The notes under the pieces are model-generated. The model searched no databases, was not told the origin of the DNA, and worked only from the letters and a program-made list of their open reading frames with translations. From contig CP143946.1 of assembly GCA_036419695.1 (NCBI GenBank), forward strand, positions 414,501 to 478,500: a DNA stretch of 64,000 nt, read 5' to 3'. Positions 24,660-33,763 of the stretch are shown piece by piece. Both the position numbers and the translations under genes were made by a program. Positions within the stretch are counted from its first letter, which is position 1. Every line of letters begins with the position of its first letter. The stretch is from [Clostridium] symbiosum. GTDB lineage: Bacteria; Bacillota; Clostridia; Lachnospirales; Lachnospiraceae.

Positions 24660-25724
24660 GTGAATACAAAAGTATTAAAAGTGTCAGATAAAGGAAATTT
24701 TACAGGCGAAGAGCTTGAATCCCTTAAAGAAGCGGCAGAAATATTGAAACACGGGGGACTTGTCGCGTTCCCGACGGAGACGGTGTACGGCCTGGGGGCC
24801 AATGCGCTGGATGAGAAGGCGGCCAGGAAAATATATGAGGCCAAGGGAAGACCCTCGGACAACCCTCTGATTGCCCATGTGGCGGATTTTGAGGGGATTG
24901 AGCCATTAGTCGGCCGGATACCGGAGATGGGGAGAAAGCTGGCTGAGGCATTCTGGCCGGGACCGATGACCCTTGTATTTCCCAAGAGTGCTCTTGTACC
25001 TCAGGGAACGACGGGAGGGCTTGATACGGTGGCAATACGGATGCCGTCCGATCCGGTGGCGAGAACGCTGATCCGGCTGGCCGGGGTGCCGGTGGCGGCT
25101 CCCAGCGCCAATACATCGGGGAGGCCGAGCCCGACGAGGGCGGAGCACGTTTATCAGGATATGGAAGGCCGGATTGAGATGATTATCGACGGCGGTCCTG
25201 TGGGGATCGGCGTGGAGTCCACAATTGTGGATGTGACGGAAGAGGTGCCGGTGCTTCTGAGGCCGGGTGCGGTGACCATGGAGATGCTTGAATCGGTGGT
25301 GGGGGAAGTCAGGGTCGATCCGGCGATTCTCGGTCCCGTAAGTCCGGATTTAAAGCCGAAGGCGCCCGGAATGAAATACAGGCATTATGCTCCCAATGCA
25401 GAGCTGACATTGGTTGAGGGGCCGCAGGACAGAGTGGTCTCTGAGATTAACCGCCTGGCGGCTGAAAAACTTTTCGAGGGATATAAGGTAGGGATTATCT
25501 GCACCGATGAGACGAGAGATTCATATCCTGCAGGAATGGTGAGGAGTATAGGCCAGAGGGCGAAAGAGGAGACGGTCGCCCATAATCTGTACGCCGTCCT
25601 CAGGGAATTTGATGATTTAGGGGCCCAGTATCTGTTTTCGGAAGGATTTCCGGCCGATCATCTGGGACAGGCGATTATGAACAGGCTCAACAAGGCTGCG
25701 GGATACCGGATCGTAAAGGTTTGA
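24660..25724 (+). CDS. L-threonylcarbamoyladenylate synthase (TsaC/Sua5/YwlC)
   Basis: Makes threonylcarbamoyl-AMP from threonine, bicarbonate and ATP for t6A37 modification of tRNAs. The 354-residue length, with a C-terminal Sua5 domain after the YrdC core, places it in the Sua5/YwlC class. The core shows GGLVAFPTETVYGLGANALDEKA, KGRPSDNPLIAHV, WPGPMTLVF and APSANTSGRPSPT. The Sua5 part begins around APGMKYRHYAPNAEL. Translation starts at GTG 24660 after a weak purine-rich site. It is first in a loosely spaced + cluster of housekeeping genes. Confidence 0.92.
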   Translation: MNTKVLKVSDKGNFTGEELESLKEAAEILKHGGLVAFPTETVYGLGANALDEKAARKIYEAKGRPSDNPLIAHVADFEGIEPLVGRIPEMGRKLAEAFWPGPMTLVFPKSALVPQGTTGGLDTVAIRMPSDPVARTLIRLAGVPVAAPSANTSGRPSPTRAEHVYQDMEGRIEMIIDGGPVGIGVESTIVDVTEEVPVLLRPGAVTMEMLESVVGEVRVDPAILGPVSPDLKPKAPGMKYRHYAPNAELTLVEGPQDRVVSEINRLAAEKLFEGYKVGIICTDETRDSYPAGMVRSIGQRAKEETVAHNLYAVLREFDDLGAQYLFSEGFPADHLGQAIMNRLNKAAGYRIVKV

Positions 25725-25783
25725 CCGGAGACAGAACTGTAACCAATAATTAACATGAACTTTGGAGGACACGGGAGGTTATA

Positions 25784-26317
25784 ATGGAAGAGAAGCAGGT
25801 AAAGATACGGGGAGGGCTGCATATGTCGGATAAGAGGAATGACTATATCACATGGGATGAATATTTTATGGGCGTAGCCAAGCTTTCCGCCATGAGGTCC
25901 AAGGATCCCAGCACACAGGTGGGAGCCTGCATTGTCAGCGACGATAATAAAATCCTGTCCATGGGATACAACGGCTTTCCGAAGGGATGCCCGGACGATG
26001 AATTCCCATGGGGAAAGGAACACGAGTCGGATGACCCCTACAATGCGAAATATTTTTACACCACCCACAGCGAGCTGAATGCAATCCTGAACTACAGAGG
26101 CGGCAGCTTGGAGGGCAGCAAGCTTTATGTGACGCTCTTCCCCTGCAACGAGTGTGCAAAGGCAATCATCCAGGCCGGAATCAAGACCCTGGTCTACGAC
26201 AGCGACAAATACGGCAACACACCGGCGGTCCGCGCATCCAAGCGCATGCTGGATTCGGCAGGAGTCAGATATTACCAGTATAACCAAACGGGAAGAAAGA
26301 TAGAGGTTTCATTATAA
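25784..26317 (+). CDS. dCMP deaminase family protein
   Basis: 177 residues with the cytidine/deoxycytidylate deaminase zinc motif: TTHSELNAIL (His and catalytic Glu) and TLFPCNECAKAI (two zinc cysteines). The N-terminal KDPSTQVGACIVSDDNKILSMGYNGFP is typical of dCMP deaminase (ComEB-like), which converts dCMP to dUMP for thymidylate synthesis. One base separates its stop from the next start, so the two are probably translationally coupled. Confidence 0.88.
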   Translation: MEEKQVKIRGGLHMSDKRNDYITWDEYFMGVAKLSAMRSKDPSTQVGACIVSDDNKILSMGYNGFPKGCPDDEFPWGKEHESDDPYNAKYFYTTHSELNAILNYRGGSLEGSKLYVTLFPCNECAKAIIQAGIKTLVYDSDKYGNTPAVRASKRMLDSAGVRYYQYNQTGRKIEVSL

Positions 26318-26318
26318 A

Positions 26319-28103
26319 ATGAAATTTTTACTGGTGGCAATCAATGCAAAATATATCCATTCCAATCTGGGAATCTACAGCCTTATCAAGTATGCGCAGG
26401 ACATGTTTGCGGACAGGAAAGCGCGGGGGGAAGAGTTTCCGGAAATACAGATAGAGATGGGGGAGTATACCATCAACCATCAGATGGAATGGATATTACA
26501 GGATATTTACAGACGCAGTCCAGATGTGGTGGGGTTTTCCTGCTACATCTGGAATATTCTTTATGTGAAGGAACTTGTCAGGGATTTGAAAAAGGTGCTG
26601 CCGCAGGTGCAGATCTGGCTCGGCGGCCCGGAGGTTTCCTACGATGCGGAAGCGGTCCTCAGGGAACTGCCCGAGGTGAAGGGAATTATGGCGGGCGAGG
26701 GGGAAGAGACCTTTTATCATCTGGTGGAGCAGTATATGGCGGAAGAACACCCGGCCTTTCTGTCCGCGCAGCCGGGACTGATCTTCAGGAAAAAGGACGG
26801 CGGCATTCATACCGGGACGCCTGCTCCCCTGATGGATTTGAGCCGGATTCCCTTTTCCTACGGGAGCCTTGAAGGGCTGGAACACAGGATTATTTACTAT
26901 GAGAGCAGCCGGGGCTGTCCTTTTTCATGCAGTTACTGTCTTTCCTCCATTGACAAGACGGTGCGGTTCCGTGATCTGGACCTGGTGAAGAAGGAACTTT
27001 CCTTTTTTCTGGACAGGCGCGTGCCCCAGGTGAAATTTGTGGACAGGACGTTTAACTGTAAGAAAAGCCATTCCATGGAGATCTGGAAATTTATATTGGA
27101 GCATGACAACGGGGTGACGAACTTTCATTTTGAGATATCGGCGGACCTTCTGGATGAGGATGAGATGGCGCTGATGGAACGGATGAGGCCGGGATTAATC
27201 CAGCTTGAAATCGGCGTCCAGACCACGAACCCCGATACCATCCGGGAGATTCGGAGGAAGATGGATCTCGTGAAACTGGAAAACAACGTGCGCCGGGTCA
27301 ACAGCTTCCGTAATATCCACCAGCATCTCGATTTGATTGCAGGACTGCCTTATGAGGACTATGAGAGTTTCAGAAAGTCATTTAACGATGTATACCGCAT
27401 GGAGCCGGAGCAGCTTCAGCTGGGATTTCTGAAGGTGCTGAAGGGCTCTTATATGGAGAAGATGGCCGGGGAATACGGCCTGCTTTATAAGTCACAGCCT
27501 CCCTACGAGGTACTTTCCACCCGATGGCTCAGTTATGGTGATGTAATCAGGTTAAAAGGCGTGGAAGAGATGGTGGAGGTTCACTACAACAGCGGACAGT
27601 TCAGAACGGTTCTGAAGGAACTTGTGAAGGAATTTGACGAACCTTTTGATCTGTTCCAGGCGCTTGCGGAGTACTATGAGGAAAACCGGATGACCGGAAT
27701 CAGCCACAGCCGCCTGGCCCGCTATGAGATTCTGTTCCGTTTTATCTATGAAAATGTCCCGGATATTCAGAACGGGAACAAGGCGGAACGGTACCGTGAT
27801 CTTTTGATGTACGACCTCTACCTCAGGGAAAATGTGAAGAGCCGCCCCTCATTTGCAAGGGAACAGTCACCATTTAAGGAGGCTGTAAAGCAGTTTTTCA
27901 TCGGCGAGGCGAAATGTCCTTTTCTTTTGAAAGGATATGAGGAGTATGATTCCAGGCAGATTAGCAAGATGGCCCATGCCGAAGGGATGGGAGACGGCAG
28001 CGTGGTTCTGTTCGACTATAAAAACAGGGATGCCCTGCTGGGGAACGCCAGAGCGTTCAGGCTGGTCATGAAAGACGGCGCCCTTATACCGTCAGAAATT
28101 TGA
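26319..28103 (+). CDS. B12-binding-domain radical SAM protein
   Basis: 594 residues. The N-terminal ~150 residues form a cobalamin-binding-like Rossmann domain (INAKYIHSNLGIYSLIKYA, DVVGFSCYIWN, IWLGGPEVSYDAE, GIMAGEGEETF). The radical SAM core follows with the cluster motif RGCPFSCSYCLSS (CxxxCxxC). ISADLLDEDEMALMERMRPGLIQLEIGVQTTNP and HLDLIAGLPYEDYESF are characteristic of this superfamily. The C-terminal ~200 residues look like the DUF4080 region. The B12-binding His of the DxHxxG motif is not obvious, so cobalamin may bind base-off or not at all. The reaction is unknown; methylation or ring chemistry is usual for the class. Confidence 0.82.
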   Translation: MKFLLVAINAKYIHSNLGIYSLIKYAQDMFADRKARGEEFPEIQIEMGEYTINHQMEWILQDIYRRSPDVVGFSCYIWNILYVKELVRDLKKVLPQVQIWLGGPEVSYDAEAVLRELPEVKGIMAGEGEETFYHLVEQYMAEEHPAFLSAQPGLIFRKKDGGIHTGTPAPLMDLSRIPFSYGSLEGLEHRIIYYESSRGCPFSCSYCLSSIDKTVRFRDLDLVKKELSFFLDRRVPQVKFVDRTFNCKKSHSMEIWKFILEHDNGVTNFHFEISADLLDEDEMALMERMRPGLIQLEIGVQTTNPDTIREIRRKMDLVKLENNVRRVNSFRNIHQHLDLIAGLPYEDYESFRKSFNDVYRMEPEQLQLGFLKVLKGSYMEKMAGEYGLLYKSQPPYEVLSTRWLSYGDVIRLKGVEEMVEVHYNSGQFRTVLKELVKEFDEPFDLFQALAEYYEENRMTGISHSRLARYEILFRFIYENVPDIQNGNKAERYRDLLMYDLYLRENVKSRPSFAREQSPFKEAVKQFFIGEAKCPFLLKGYEEYDSRQISKMAHAEGMGDGSVVLFDYKNRDALLGNARAFRLVMKDGALIPSEI

Positions 28104-28130
28104 CAAACTAAACTACACAGGAGGTAACCG

Positions 28131-28814
28131 ATGCCGAGGGAGACAAAGGCACAGAGGGATGAGCGGGTCCGGAGGATCCTGGAACTGCTTGATCAGGAAT
28201 ACGGGACAGACTACCGCTGTTACTTAAACCATGAGACACCGTGGCAGCTTTTGATTGCGGTGATTATGAGCGCTCAGTGCACCGATGCCAGGGTGAATAT
28301 TGTAACGGCAGATTTGTTTAAAAAATACGACACACTGGAGAAATTTGCAAACGCCGATTTAAAGGAGCTGGAAAAAGACATTCACTCCATCGGTTTTTAC
28401 CATATGAAGGCGAAAAACATTATCGCCTGCTGTAAATCGCTGGTCGAAGACTTTGGCGGAGAAGTTCCGAGAACCATAGAAGAGCTCACTTCCCTCGCCG
28501 GAGTGGGGAGAAAAACCGCCAATGTAATCAGGGGAAATATTTACGATGAACCAAGCATTGTGGTGGACACCCATGTAAAGCGGATTTCCAGGAAACTGGG
28601 ACTGACAAAAGAGGAGGAGCCGGAAAAGATTGAATATGATCTGATGAAAGTTCTGCCAAAAGAGCACTGGATTTTGTGGAATATTCAAATTATCACGCTG
28701 GGCAGGAGCATCTGCATTGCCAGAAGCCCCAAATGCAGCGAGTGCTTCCTGAGAGAGAACTGCCCCGGCGCTGAGACAGAAAAGGTTAAAAAGAGCCGGA
28801 AAAGCACAAAATAA
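28131..28814 (+). CDS. nth: Endonuclease III
   Basis: A DNA glycosylase/AP lyase for oxidised pyrimidines in base excision repair. 227 residues, close to the usual 210-220. The helix-hairpin-helix LAGVGRKTANVI carries the catalytic Lys, and the catalytic Asp lies in IVVDTHVKRIS. A four-cysteine cluster motif follows (CIARSPKCSECFLRENC; C-x6-C-x2-C-x5-C). RBS GGAGGT precedes the ATG. Confidence 0.95.
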   Translation: MPRETKAQRDERVRRILELLDQEYGTDYRCYLNHETPWQLLIAVIMSAQCTDARVNIVTADLFKKYDTLEKFANADLKELEKDIHSIGFYHMKAKNIIACCKSLVEDFGGEVPRTIEELTSLAGVGRKTANVIRGNIYDEPSIVVDTHVKRISRKLGLTKEEEPEKIEYDLMKVLPKEHWILWNIQIITLGRSICIARSPKCSECFLRENCPGAETEKVKKSRKSTK

Positions 28815-28836
28815 CAGTTCAGGAAATGTTATTTTT
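28808..28836 (+). terminator. Weak terminator after nth
   Basis: AAATAACA (28808-28815) and TGTTATTT (28827-28834), then a short T-run. The stem is AT-rich, so termination is probably partial. Confidence 0.5.
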
Positions 28837-28863
28837 AAATAATGAGAGAAAGCAGGAATAAAT

Positions 28864-29694
28864 TTGGAAGAATCTGCACACATAATAAGGGAAGAAATGA
28901 ATTCCAGGGAGCAGACGGCCGGAGATCTCTGCGGCGGTCCGGATACTTACGTGGCGGTCGATCTGGAGACAACCGGTCTGGATCCGAAACACGATAAAAT
29001 CATCGAGATTGGCGCCGCCCTTGTTTCGGGAGGCGAAGTCTTGAAGACGTTTTCCTCCCTCGTCAATCCGAGGAGGCAACTGGAGGAACGGATCGAGGAG
29101 CTGACCGGCATCACCATGGATATGGTGGCCGATGCGCCGGATATCGATGAAGTGATTGGCCGTATTGTGGAGTTTTGCGGAGACCTTCCACTTCTGGGGC
29201 ATCATATTATCTTCGATTACAGCTTTTTGAAACGGGCCGCCGTCAATCAGGGGCTGCCTTTTGAAAAAAGCGGGATCGATACACTGACCCTCTGCAGACG
29301 GTTTATGCCGGAGGAGGAGAGGAAGAATCTGGGCAATGCCAGCCTTTATTACGGAGTAAAACAGGAGGGCGCCCACCGCGCCATGGCGGATGCCCTGACG
29401 GCCCATTTACTGTACCAGGCCGTCAAAAAAATACATTTTTCCACAATGCCGGAGGCATTTTCCTGTAAACCTTTGCTATATAAGGTAAAAAAAGAGCAGC
29501 CGGCGACAAAAAAGCAAAAAGAAGTCTTGCGGGATTTACTAAAATATCATAGAATAAACGTATCTGCGCAGATAGACTACCTCTCCCGGAACGAAGTTTC
29601 GAGGATGACGGATAAAATTATCTCACAGTATGGAAGAATAAAAAGAGGTGATAAGGAATGTTTAACTTCAGTGATAAAAGGACAAGGAAAGTAG
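28864..29694 (+). CDS. DnaQ/PolC-like 3'-5' exonuclease
   Basis: 276 residues with all three exonuclease motifs: Exo I in YVAVDLETTGLDP, Exo II in LLGHHIIFDYSFL, and Exo III in HRAMADALTAHLL. This matches the DEDDh exonuclease domain of PolC and DNA polymerase III epsilon, here as a stand-alone protein. A ~90-residue C-terminal extension (KKEQPATKKQKEVLRDLLKYHRINVSAQIDYLSRNEVSRMTDKII) is helical and could bind nucleic acid. The start is either TTG 28864 (AGCAGGA upstream) or ATG 28897; both keep the domain. Confidence 0.85.
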   Translation: MEESAHIIREEMNSREQTAGDLCGGPDTYVAVDLETTGLDPKHDKIIEIGAALVSGGEVLKTFSSLVNPRRQLEERIEELTGITMDMVADAPDIDEVIGRIVEFCGDLPLLGHHIIFDYSFLKRAAVNQGLPFEKSGIDTLTLCRRFMPEEERKNLGNASLYYGVKQEGAHRAMADALTAHLLYQAVKKIHFSTMPEAFSCKPLLYKVKKEQPATKKQKEVLRDLLKYHRINVSAQIDYLSRNEVSRMTDKIISQYGRIKRGDKECLTSVIKGQGK

Positions 29695-29774
29695 TATCTT
29701 CCATTGTTATTATCGTTATAGTTCTCGCAATGGTAGGTGGAACTATACTCGCCGGTTTATCAATGGCAATGTAA
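29658..29774 (+). CDS. 38-residue single-span membrane protein
   Basis: The frame MFNFSDKRTRKVVSSIVIIV continues through a hydrophobic segment to a TAA at 29772-29774. GGTGAT lies upstream of its ATG. It overlaps the exonuclease 3' end by 37 bp in another frame. The positive N-terminus and one strongly hydrophobic helix are typical of small membrane proteins that sit next to secretion or envelope genes. Function unknown. Confidence 0.6.
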   Translation: MFNFSDKRTRKVVSSIVIIVIVLAMVGGTILAGLSMAM

Positions 29775-29880
29775 ACCGCACATTTCGACAGGACGCGGGA
29801 GTGCGTCATGAGTGTTATGCGGTGAACAGTCTGTACCGGACAAATCTTACCGCAATCGTTATTGGAATAGGGGCATATAT

Positions 29881-31428
29881 ATGAAAAAGAATTTTTGGAT
29901 CGCCGGCGCAGCGGCCTGTTTGCTGGCAGCCGGGGTACTTCTGTTCCCGCCGGAAACGGCTGCCGCGGGCACGCTTCCAGCCGGCATCAGAGTGGGGAAC
30001 TTTGAACTGACCGGTATGACCGGGGAAGAAGCGGATCAGAAGATTGAGGAATATGTAGAAGAAATGTCGGACCAGGAGATTACTCTGACGATCGACGGGA
30101 ATGAGATTACCACGACGGCGGAAGAACTGGGATTTTCCTGGACCAATAAAGAGGAGATTGAAGAAGCGGCCGAGAAATACGCCGGCGGCAACCTGCTGGA
30201 AAGATACTTAAATCTTAAGAGCCTTGAGAAACAGCCGCTCAAGCTGGAAGTTGAGACCTCTGTGGACGCCGCAAAAGTGGCGGAATTTGTCGAAAGCAGA
30301 TGCAGCGCCTTTGTAAGGGAAGCAAAGGATGCCGAGATCACGAGGGTGGACGGTGCGTTCCAGATCACGGATTCCGTGGTCGGCCTGGCTGTGGATGTGG
30401 ATGCGACGAAGAAAGCGCTCGATGAGGCGCTGAAAGGCGGGCTGAACAGTCCTGTGACGGTGGCGGCGGTTGTAACCGAGACCCAGCCGGCGAGAAAGTC
30501 GGAAGATCTGGCCATGATCCAGGATGTGCTTGGAACATTCAGCACCAATTTCAGCACAGGCAATATTTCAAGATCCAAAAACCTGGCAAACGGCTCGTCA
30601 AAGATCAACGGCGTCGTACTGATGCCGGGAGAAGAATTCTCCGCCTATAATCTTTTGACGCCATTCACCATCGCCAACGGATACGCGGCTGCCGGTTCCT
30701 ATGAGAACGGCCGTGTAGTTGATTCAATCGGCGGAGGCTCCTGCCAGCTCTGCACAACAATGTACAATGCGGCGCTTCAGGCCGAGATGGAGATTACGGA
30801 CAGGCAGAACCATTCCATGCTCGTAGCATATGTGAAACCGTCTCAGGACGCCGCCATTGCCGGAACCATTAAGGATCTGAAGTTTAAAAACCCATACGAC
30901 ACGCCTGTTTATATCGAAGGCGGCGTAAGCGGCGGCACCTTGACATTTACAATCTATGGAAAAGAGACAAGACCGGCTAACCGCGAGGTGAAATACGTGT
31001 CGGAGACTCTGGGTACATCGGACCCGGGAGCGCCTACAATTAAGGTGGATCCGTCCCTGAGGCCGGGAGCAAAAGTTCTTGAGCAGTCTGCTCACAGAGG
31101 ACTCCGCTCCAGATTATGGAAATATGTTTATGTCGACGGAGTGGAGACAGAAAAAGAGATCCTCCACACCGATAACTATATGGCATCAAAAGCAATTTAC
31201 CGTGTAGGCCCTGAGGCGCCTGTGATCGCACCGGTTGTACCGACAACACCGGAGCAGCCGGCTGTGCCTGCCGAGACCCAGGCTCCGCCTTCCGGTCCGG
31301 CCTCCGACGGCCCTGCTTCCGAGATCGCGGCTCCGCCGGCAGCGGAACCGGCTCCGGCCCCAGCGGCAGATCCGGCTCCGGCGCCTGCAGCAGATCCGGC
31401 GCCGCCGGCCCCGGATGCGGGAGCATGA
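29881..31428 (+). CDS. VanW family protein with Pro/Ala-rich tail
   Basis: 515 residues from the ATG at 29881; an upstream in-frame ATG at 29812 precedes no usable signal peptide, whereas MKKNFWIAGAAACLLAAGVLLF from 29881 is a good one. Residues ~30-220 look like the peptidoglycan-binding_4 (YPSG-like) repeats (ITLTIDGNEITTTAEELGFSW). The VanW domain follows (FSTNFSTGNISRSKNLANGSSKINGVVLMPGEEFSAYN, VVDSIGGGSCQLCTTMYNAAL). The last ~65 residues are a low-complexity Pro/Ala/Glu tail (PAPAADPAPAPAADPAPP) that could span the wall. VanW proteins are envelope-associated with unclear chemistry. Its stop overlaps the next start (ATGA). Confidence 0.85.
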   Translation: MKKNFWIAGAAACLLAAGVLLFPPETAAAGTLPAGIRVGNFELTGMTGEEADQKIEEYVEEMSDQEITLTIDGNEITTTAEELGFSWTNKEEIEEAAEKYAGGNLLERYLNLKSLEKQPLKLEVETSVDAAKVAEFVESRCSAFVREAKDAEITRVDGAFQITDSVVGLAVDVDATKKALDEALKGGLNSPVTVAAVVTETQPARKSEDLAMIQDVLGTFSTNFSTGNISRSKNLANGSSKINGVVLMPGEEFSAYNLLTPFTIANGYAAAGSYENGRVVDSIGGGSCQLCTTMYNAALQAEMEITDRQNHSMLVAYVKPSQDAAIAGTIKDLKFKNPYDTPVYIEGGVSGGTLTFTIYGKETRPANREVKYVSETLGTSDPGAPTIKVDPSLRPGAKVLEQSAHRGLRSRLWKYVYVDGVETEKEILHTDNYMASKAIYRVGPEAPVIAPVVPTTPEQPAVPAETQAPPSGPASDGPASEIAAPPAAEPAPAPAADPAPAPAADPAPPAPDAGA

Positions 31429-32093
31429 TGATGAGAGCGGGAATGACGGCAGTGACCGGTGTTATGGAAGCCGGGCAGGATCTGGTAGCTGCAGGGTACA
31501 TAGCGCTAAAAGGTACGTCTGTAATTGCCGCTGAAAGAGAAGAAGAACTGCTTGCACGCTTTACAAGGCAATACGTAAAGCGCTGCCAGAGCCTATATGA
31601 AATCCGGGGACTGTTTCAGCTCCCCGGTATTTCAGCTTCGGAAACAACGGAAGGTTTTGCAGCCCAGGTTTTTGAAAGCGCAGGAGCCGCGTCCTGGTGT
31701 CTGGCCGGAGAAGGCGGAATCATGACGGCGCTGTGGGATTATTTTGACGGATACGGACTGGGATTTGAGATGGAACTGCGCAGACTCCCAATCCTGCAGG
31801 AGACGGTGGAGGTCTGCGAGGTGTTCGACGTAAATCCCTACAGGCTGCAATCGGAGGGGTGTGCACTCCTCACGGCCGCAAACGGCGGCGCTCTGGTTAG
31901 CAGACTGGAGAAAAAGGGAATCCATGCGGTAGTGCTCGGGAGGACGCAGACAGGAATTAAAAGGCAGATTTATAACGGTGAAATACAGACATTCCTGGAT
32001 CGGCCTAAACCCGATGAACTATATAAAGTGACTGTCCGCAGCACGGAGAAGGGCGAAAGCGCCGTGGAGGGCAGTGAAACGAAACTCAATTAA
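31425..32093 (+). CDS. Stand-alone AIR-synthase C-terminal-like protein (HypE/PurM/ThiL superfamily)
   Basis: 222 residues. GISASETTEGFAAQVFESAGAASWCLAGEGGIMTALWDYFDGYGLGFEMELRRLPILQETVEVCEVFDVNPYRLQSEG fits the C-terminal domain of PurM/HypE-type ATP enzymes (G-E-G-G-x-x-x-A-L and F-x-V-x-P-Y/D). The N-terminal nucleotide-binding half of that superfamily is missing; instead there is a ~50-residue helical lead-in. No hydrogenase-maturation genes are visible nearby. It is translationally coupled to the VanW gene and precedes an Lrp regulator by 13 bp. Role unknown. Confidence 0.65.
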   Translation: MMMRAGMTAVTGVMEAGQDLVAAGYIALKGTSVIAAEREEELLARFTRQYVKRCQSLYEIRGLFQLPGISASETTEGFAAQVFESAGAASWCLAGEGGIMTALWDYFDGYGLGFEMELRRLPILQETVEVCEVFDVNPYRLQSEGCALLTAANGGALVSRLEKKGIHAVVLGRTQTGIKRQIYNGEIQTFLDRPKPDELYKVTVRSTEKGESAVEGSETKLN

Positions 32094-32106
32094 CAGGAGG
32101 TAAACT

Positions 32107-32589
32107 ATGAGAGAAAGAATTTTAGCGGTCATTGAAAAAAACAGCAGGATCAGCGTTAAAGAGCTGGCGGATTTATTAGGTGAGAATGAAGCCGCGGTCG
32201 CGGCCGAGATCGCTGAGATGGAGAGTGAGCATGTCATCTGTGGTTACCATACCCTGATTAATTGGGATAATACAGATGAAGAGAAGGTGATTGCTCTCAT
32301 CGAGGTGAAGGTTACGCCTCAGCGCGAGATGGGATTTGACAAGATCGCAGAGAGAATCTACCAGTACAGCGAAGTGAAATCTGTATATCTTATGTCCGGC
32401 GGTTATGATTTTACCGTGATGCTTGAGGCGAAGACCATGAGGGCGGTAGCCCAGTTTGTAGCTGAAAAACTGTCTACAATTGACTCTGTGCTCAGCACGG
32501 CTACCCATTTTGTACTTAAAAAATATAAAGACCATGGCACCGTACTCTGCGACGGGCCCCAGGATGAAAGGATGATGATCGTACCGTGA
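32107..32589 (+). CDS. Lrp/AsnC family transcriptional regulator
   Basis: 160 residues: N-terminal winged HTH (ILAVIEKNSRISVKELADLLGENEAAVAAEIAEME, then VICGYHTLINW) and a C-terminal RAM domain for amino-acid sensing (YLMSGGYDFTVMLEAKTMRAVAQFVAEKL). AGGAGG precedes the ATG. The following aminotransferase starts inside its stop region, so it probably regulates or senses amino acids linked to that enzyme. Confidence 0.9.
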   Translation: MRERILAVIEKNSRISVKELADLLGENEAAVAAEIAEMESEHVICGYHTLINWDNTDEEKVIALIEVKVTPQREMGFDKIAERIYQYSEVKSVYLMSGGYDFTVMLEAKTMRAVAQFVAEKLSTIDSVLSTATHFVLKKYKDHGTVLCDGPQDERMMIVP

Positions 32590-33761
32590 GAAACCCCTTA
32601 TCAGATACAATAGTGGATATTCCGCCTTCCGGGATCCGCAAGTTTTTTGACGTAGTAAGTGAGATGAAGGGAGCAATCTCCCTTGGTGTGGGAGAGCCTG
32701 ATTTTGACACTCCCTGGCACGTCCGCGAGGAGGGGATTTACTCCCTCGAGAAAGGACGTACCTTCTATACCTCCAATGCGGGCCTGAAAGAGCTGAAGAT
32801 GGAGATCTGTAATTACCTGAAGCGCCGCATGCATGTGGAGTATGATTTTAATAAAGAGGTGCTTGTAACCGTAGGCGGCAGCGAGGCCATCGATATTGCC
32901 CTGCGCGCCATGTTAAATCCGGGAGAGGAAGTTCTGATCCCCCAGCCCAGCTATGTTTCCTATGTACCATGTGCCACGCTGGCCGGCGGTAAACCGGTCG
33001 TAATCGAACTGGAGGAAAAAGATCAGTTTAAGTTAACCAAAGAAAAGCTGCTGGAGAAGATTACACCAAATACAAAGGTGCTGATCCTTCCGTTCCCGAA
33101 CAACCCTACGGGCGCTATCATGGAGAGGGAAGACCTGGAGGAGATTGCCAAAGTAATCGAGGAGAAGGACATTTTTGTCATCAGTGATGAGCTGTATGCC
33201 GAGCTGACCTATAAGGGAGAGCACGTATCCATCGCCGCAATCCCGGGCATGCGGGAGAGGACCGTTCTGATCAACGGATTTTCCAAGGCTTATGCCATGA
33301 CGGGATGGAGGATCGGTTATGCTGCGGCACCTGAGATCATTCTGACCCAGATGTTGAAAATTCACCAGTTTGCCATCATGTGCGCTCCGACTACCAGCCA
33401 GTATGCGGCGGTGGAGGCTCTGAAGAATGGCGATGAAGACATTGCCAGGATGAAGAAAGCCTATGACGAGAGAAGAAAATATCTGATGCGCGCCTTTAAG
33501 GATCTGGGCATGGACTGTTTCGAACCATACGGCGCATTCTATATGTTCCCATGTATTAAGCGGTTTGGAATGACTTCCGACGAGTTTGCCAACAGGCTTT
33601 TGCAGGAGGAGAAGATTGCCATCGTTCCGGGAACCGCATTCGGTGACTGCGGCGAGGGATATCTGCGTGTATCCTATGCGTATTCCCTGGAAGACCTTCA
33701 GAAGGCGATTGCGCGTATCCGGCGCTTCGTAGACAGACTGGACGGAAAGGCGGCGCAGTAA
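32586..33761 (+). CDS. PLP-dependent class I/II aminotransferase
   Basis: 391 residues from GTG 32586, overlapping the Lrp gene by 4 bp. Type I fold: GVGEPDFDTPWHV, VTVGGSEAIDIALRAML, FPNNPTGAIM, ISDELYAEL and the PLP-lysine site INGFSKAYAMTGWRIGY. This matches the aspartate/aromatic aminotransferase group (PatA-like). Coupling to an Lrp regulator suggests control by its amino-acid substrate. The exact amino donor cannot be read from the sequence. Confidence 0.9.
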   Translation: MRNPLSDTIVDIPPSGIRKFFDVVSEMKGAISLGVGEPDFDTPWHVREEGIYSLEKGRTFYTSNAGLKELKMEICNYLKRRMHVEYDFNKEVLVTVGGSEAIDIALRAMLNPGEEVLIPQPSYVSYVPCATLAGGKPVVIELEEKDQFKLTKEKLLEKITPNTKVLILPFPNNPTGAIMEREDLEEIAKVIEEKDIFVISDELYAELTYKGEHVSIAAIPGMRERTVLINGFSKAYAMTGWRIGYAAAPEIILTQMLKIHQFAIMCAPTTSQYAAVEALKNGDEDIARMKKAYDERRKYLMRAFKDLGMDCFEPYGAFYMFPCIKRFGMTSDEFANRLLQEEKIAIVPGTAFGDCGEGYLRVSYAYSLEDLQKAIARIRRFVDRLDGKAAQ

Positions 33762-33763
33762 CA

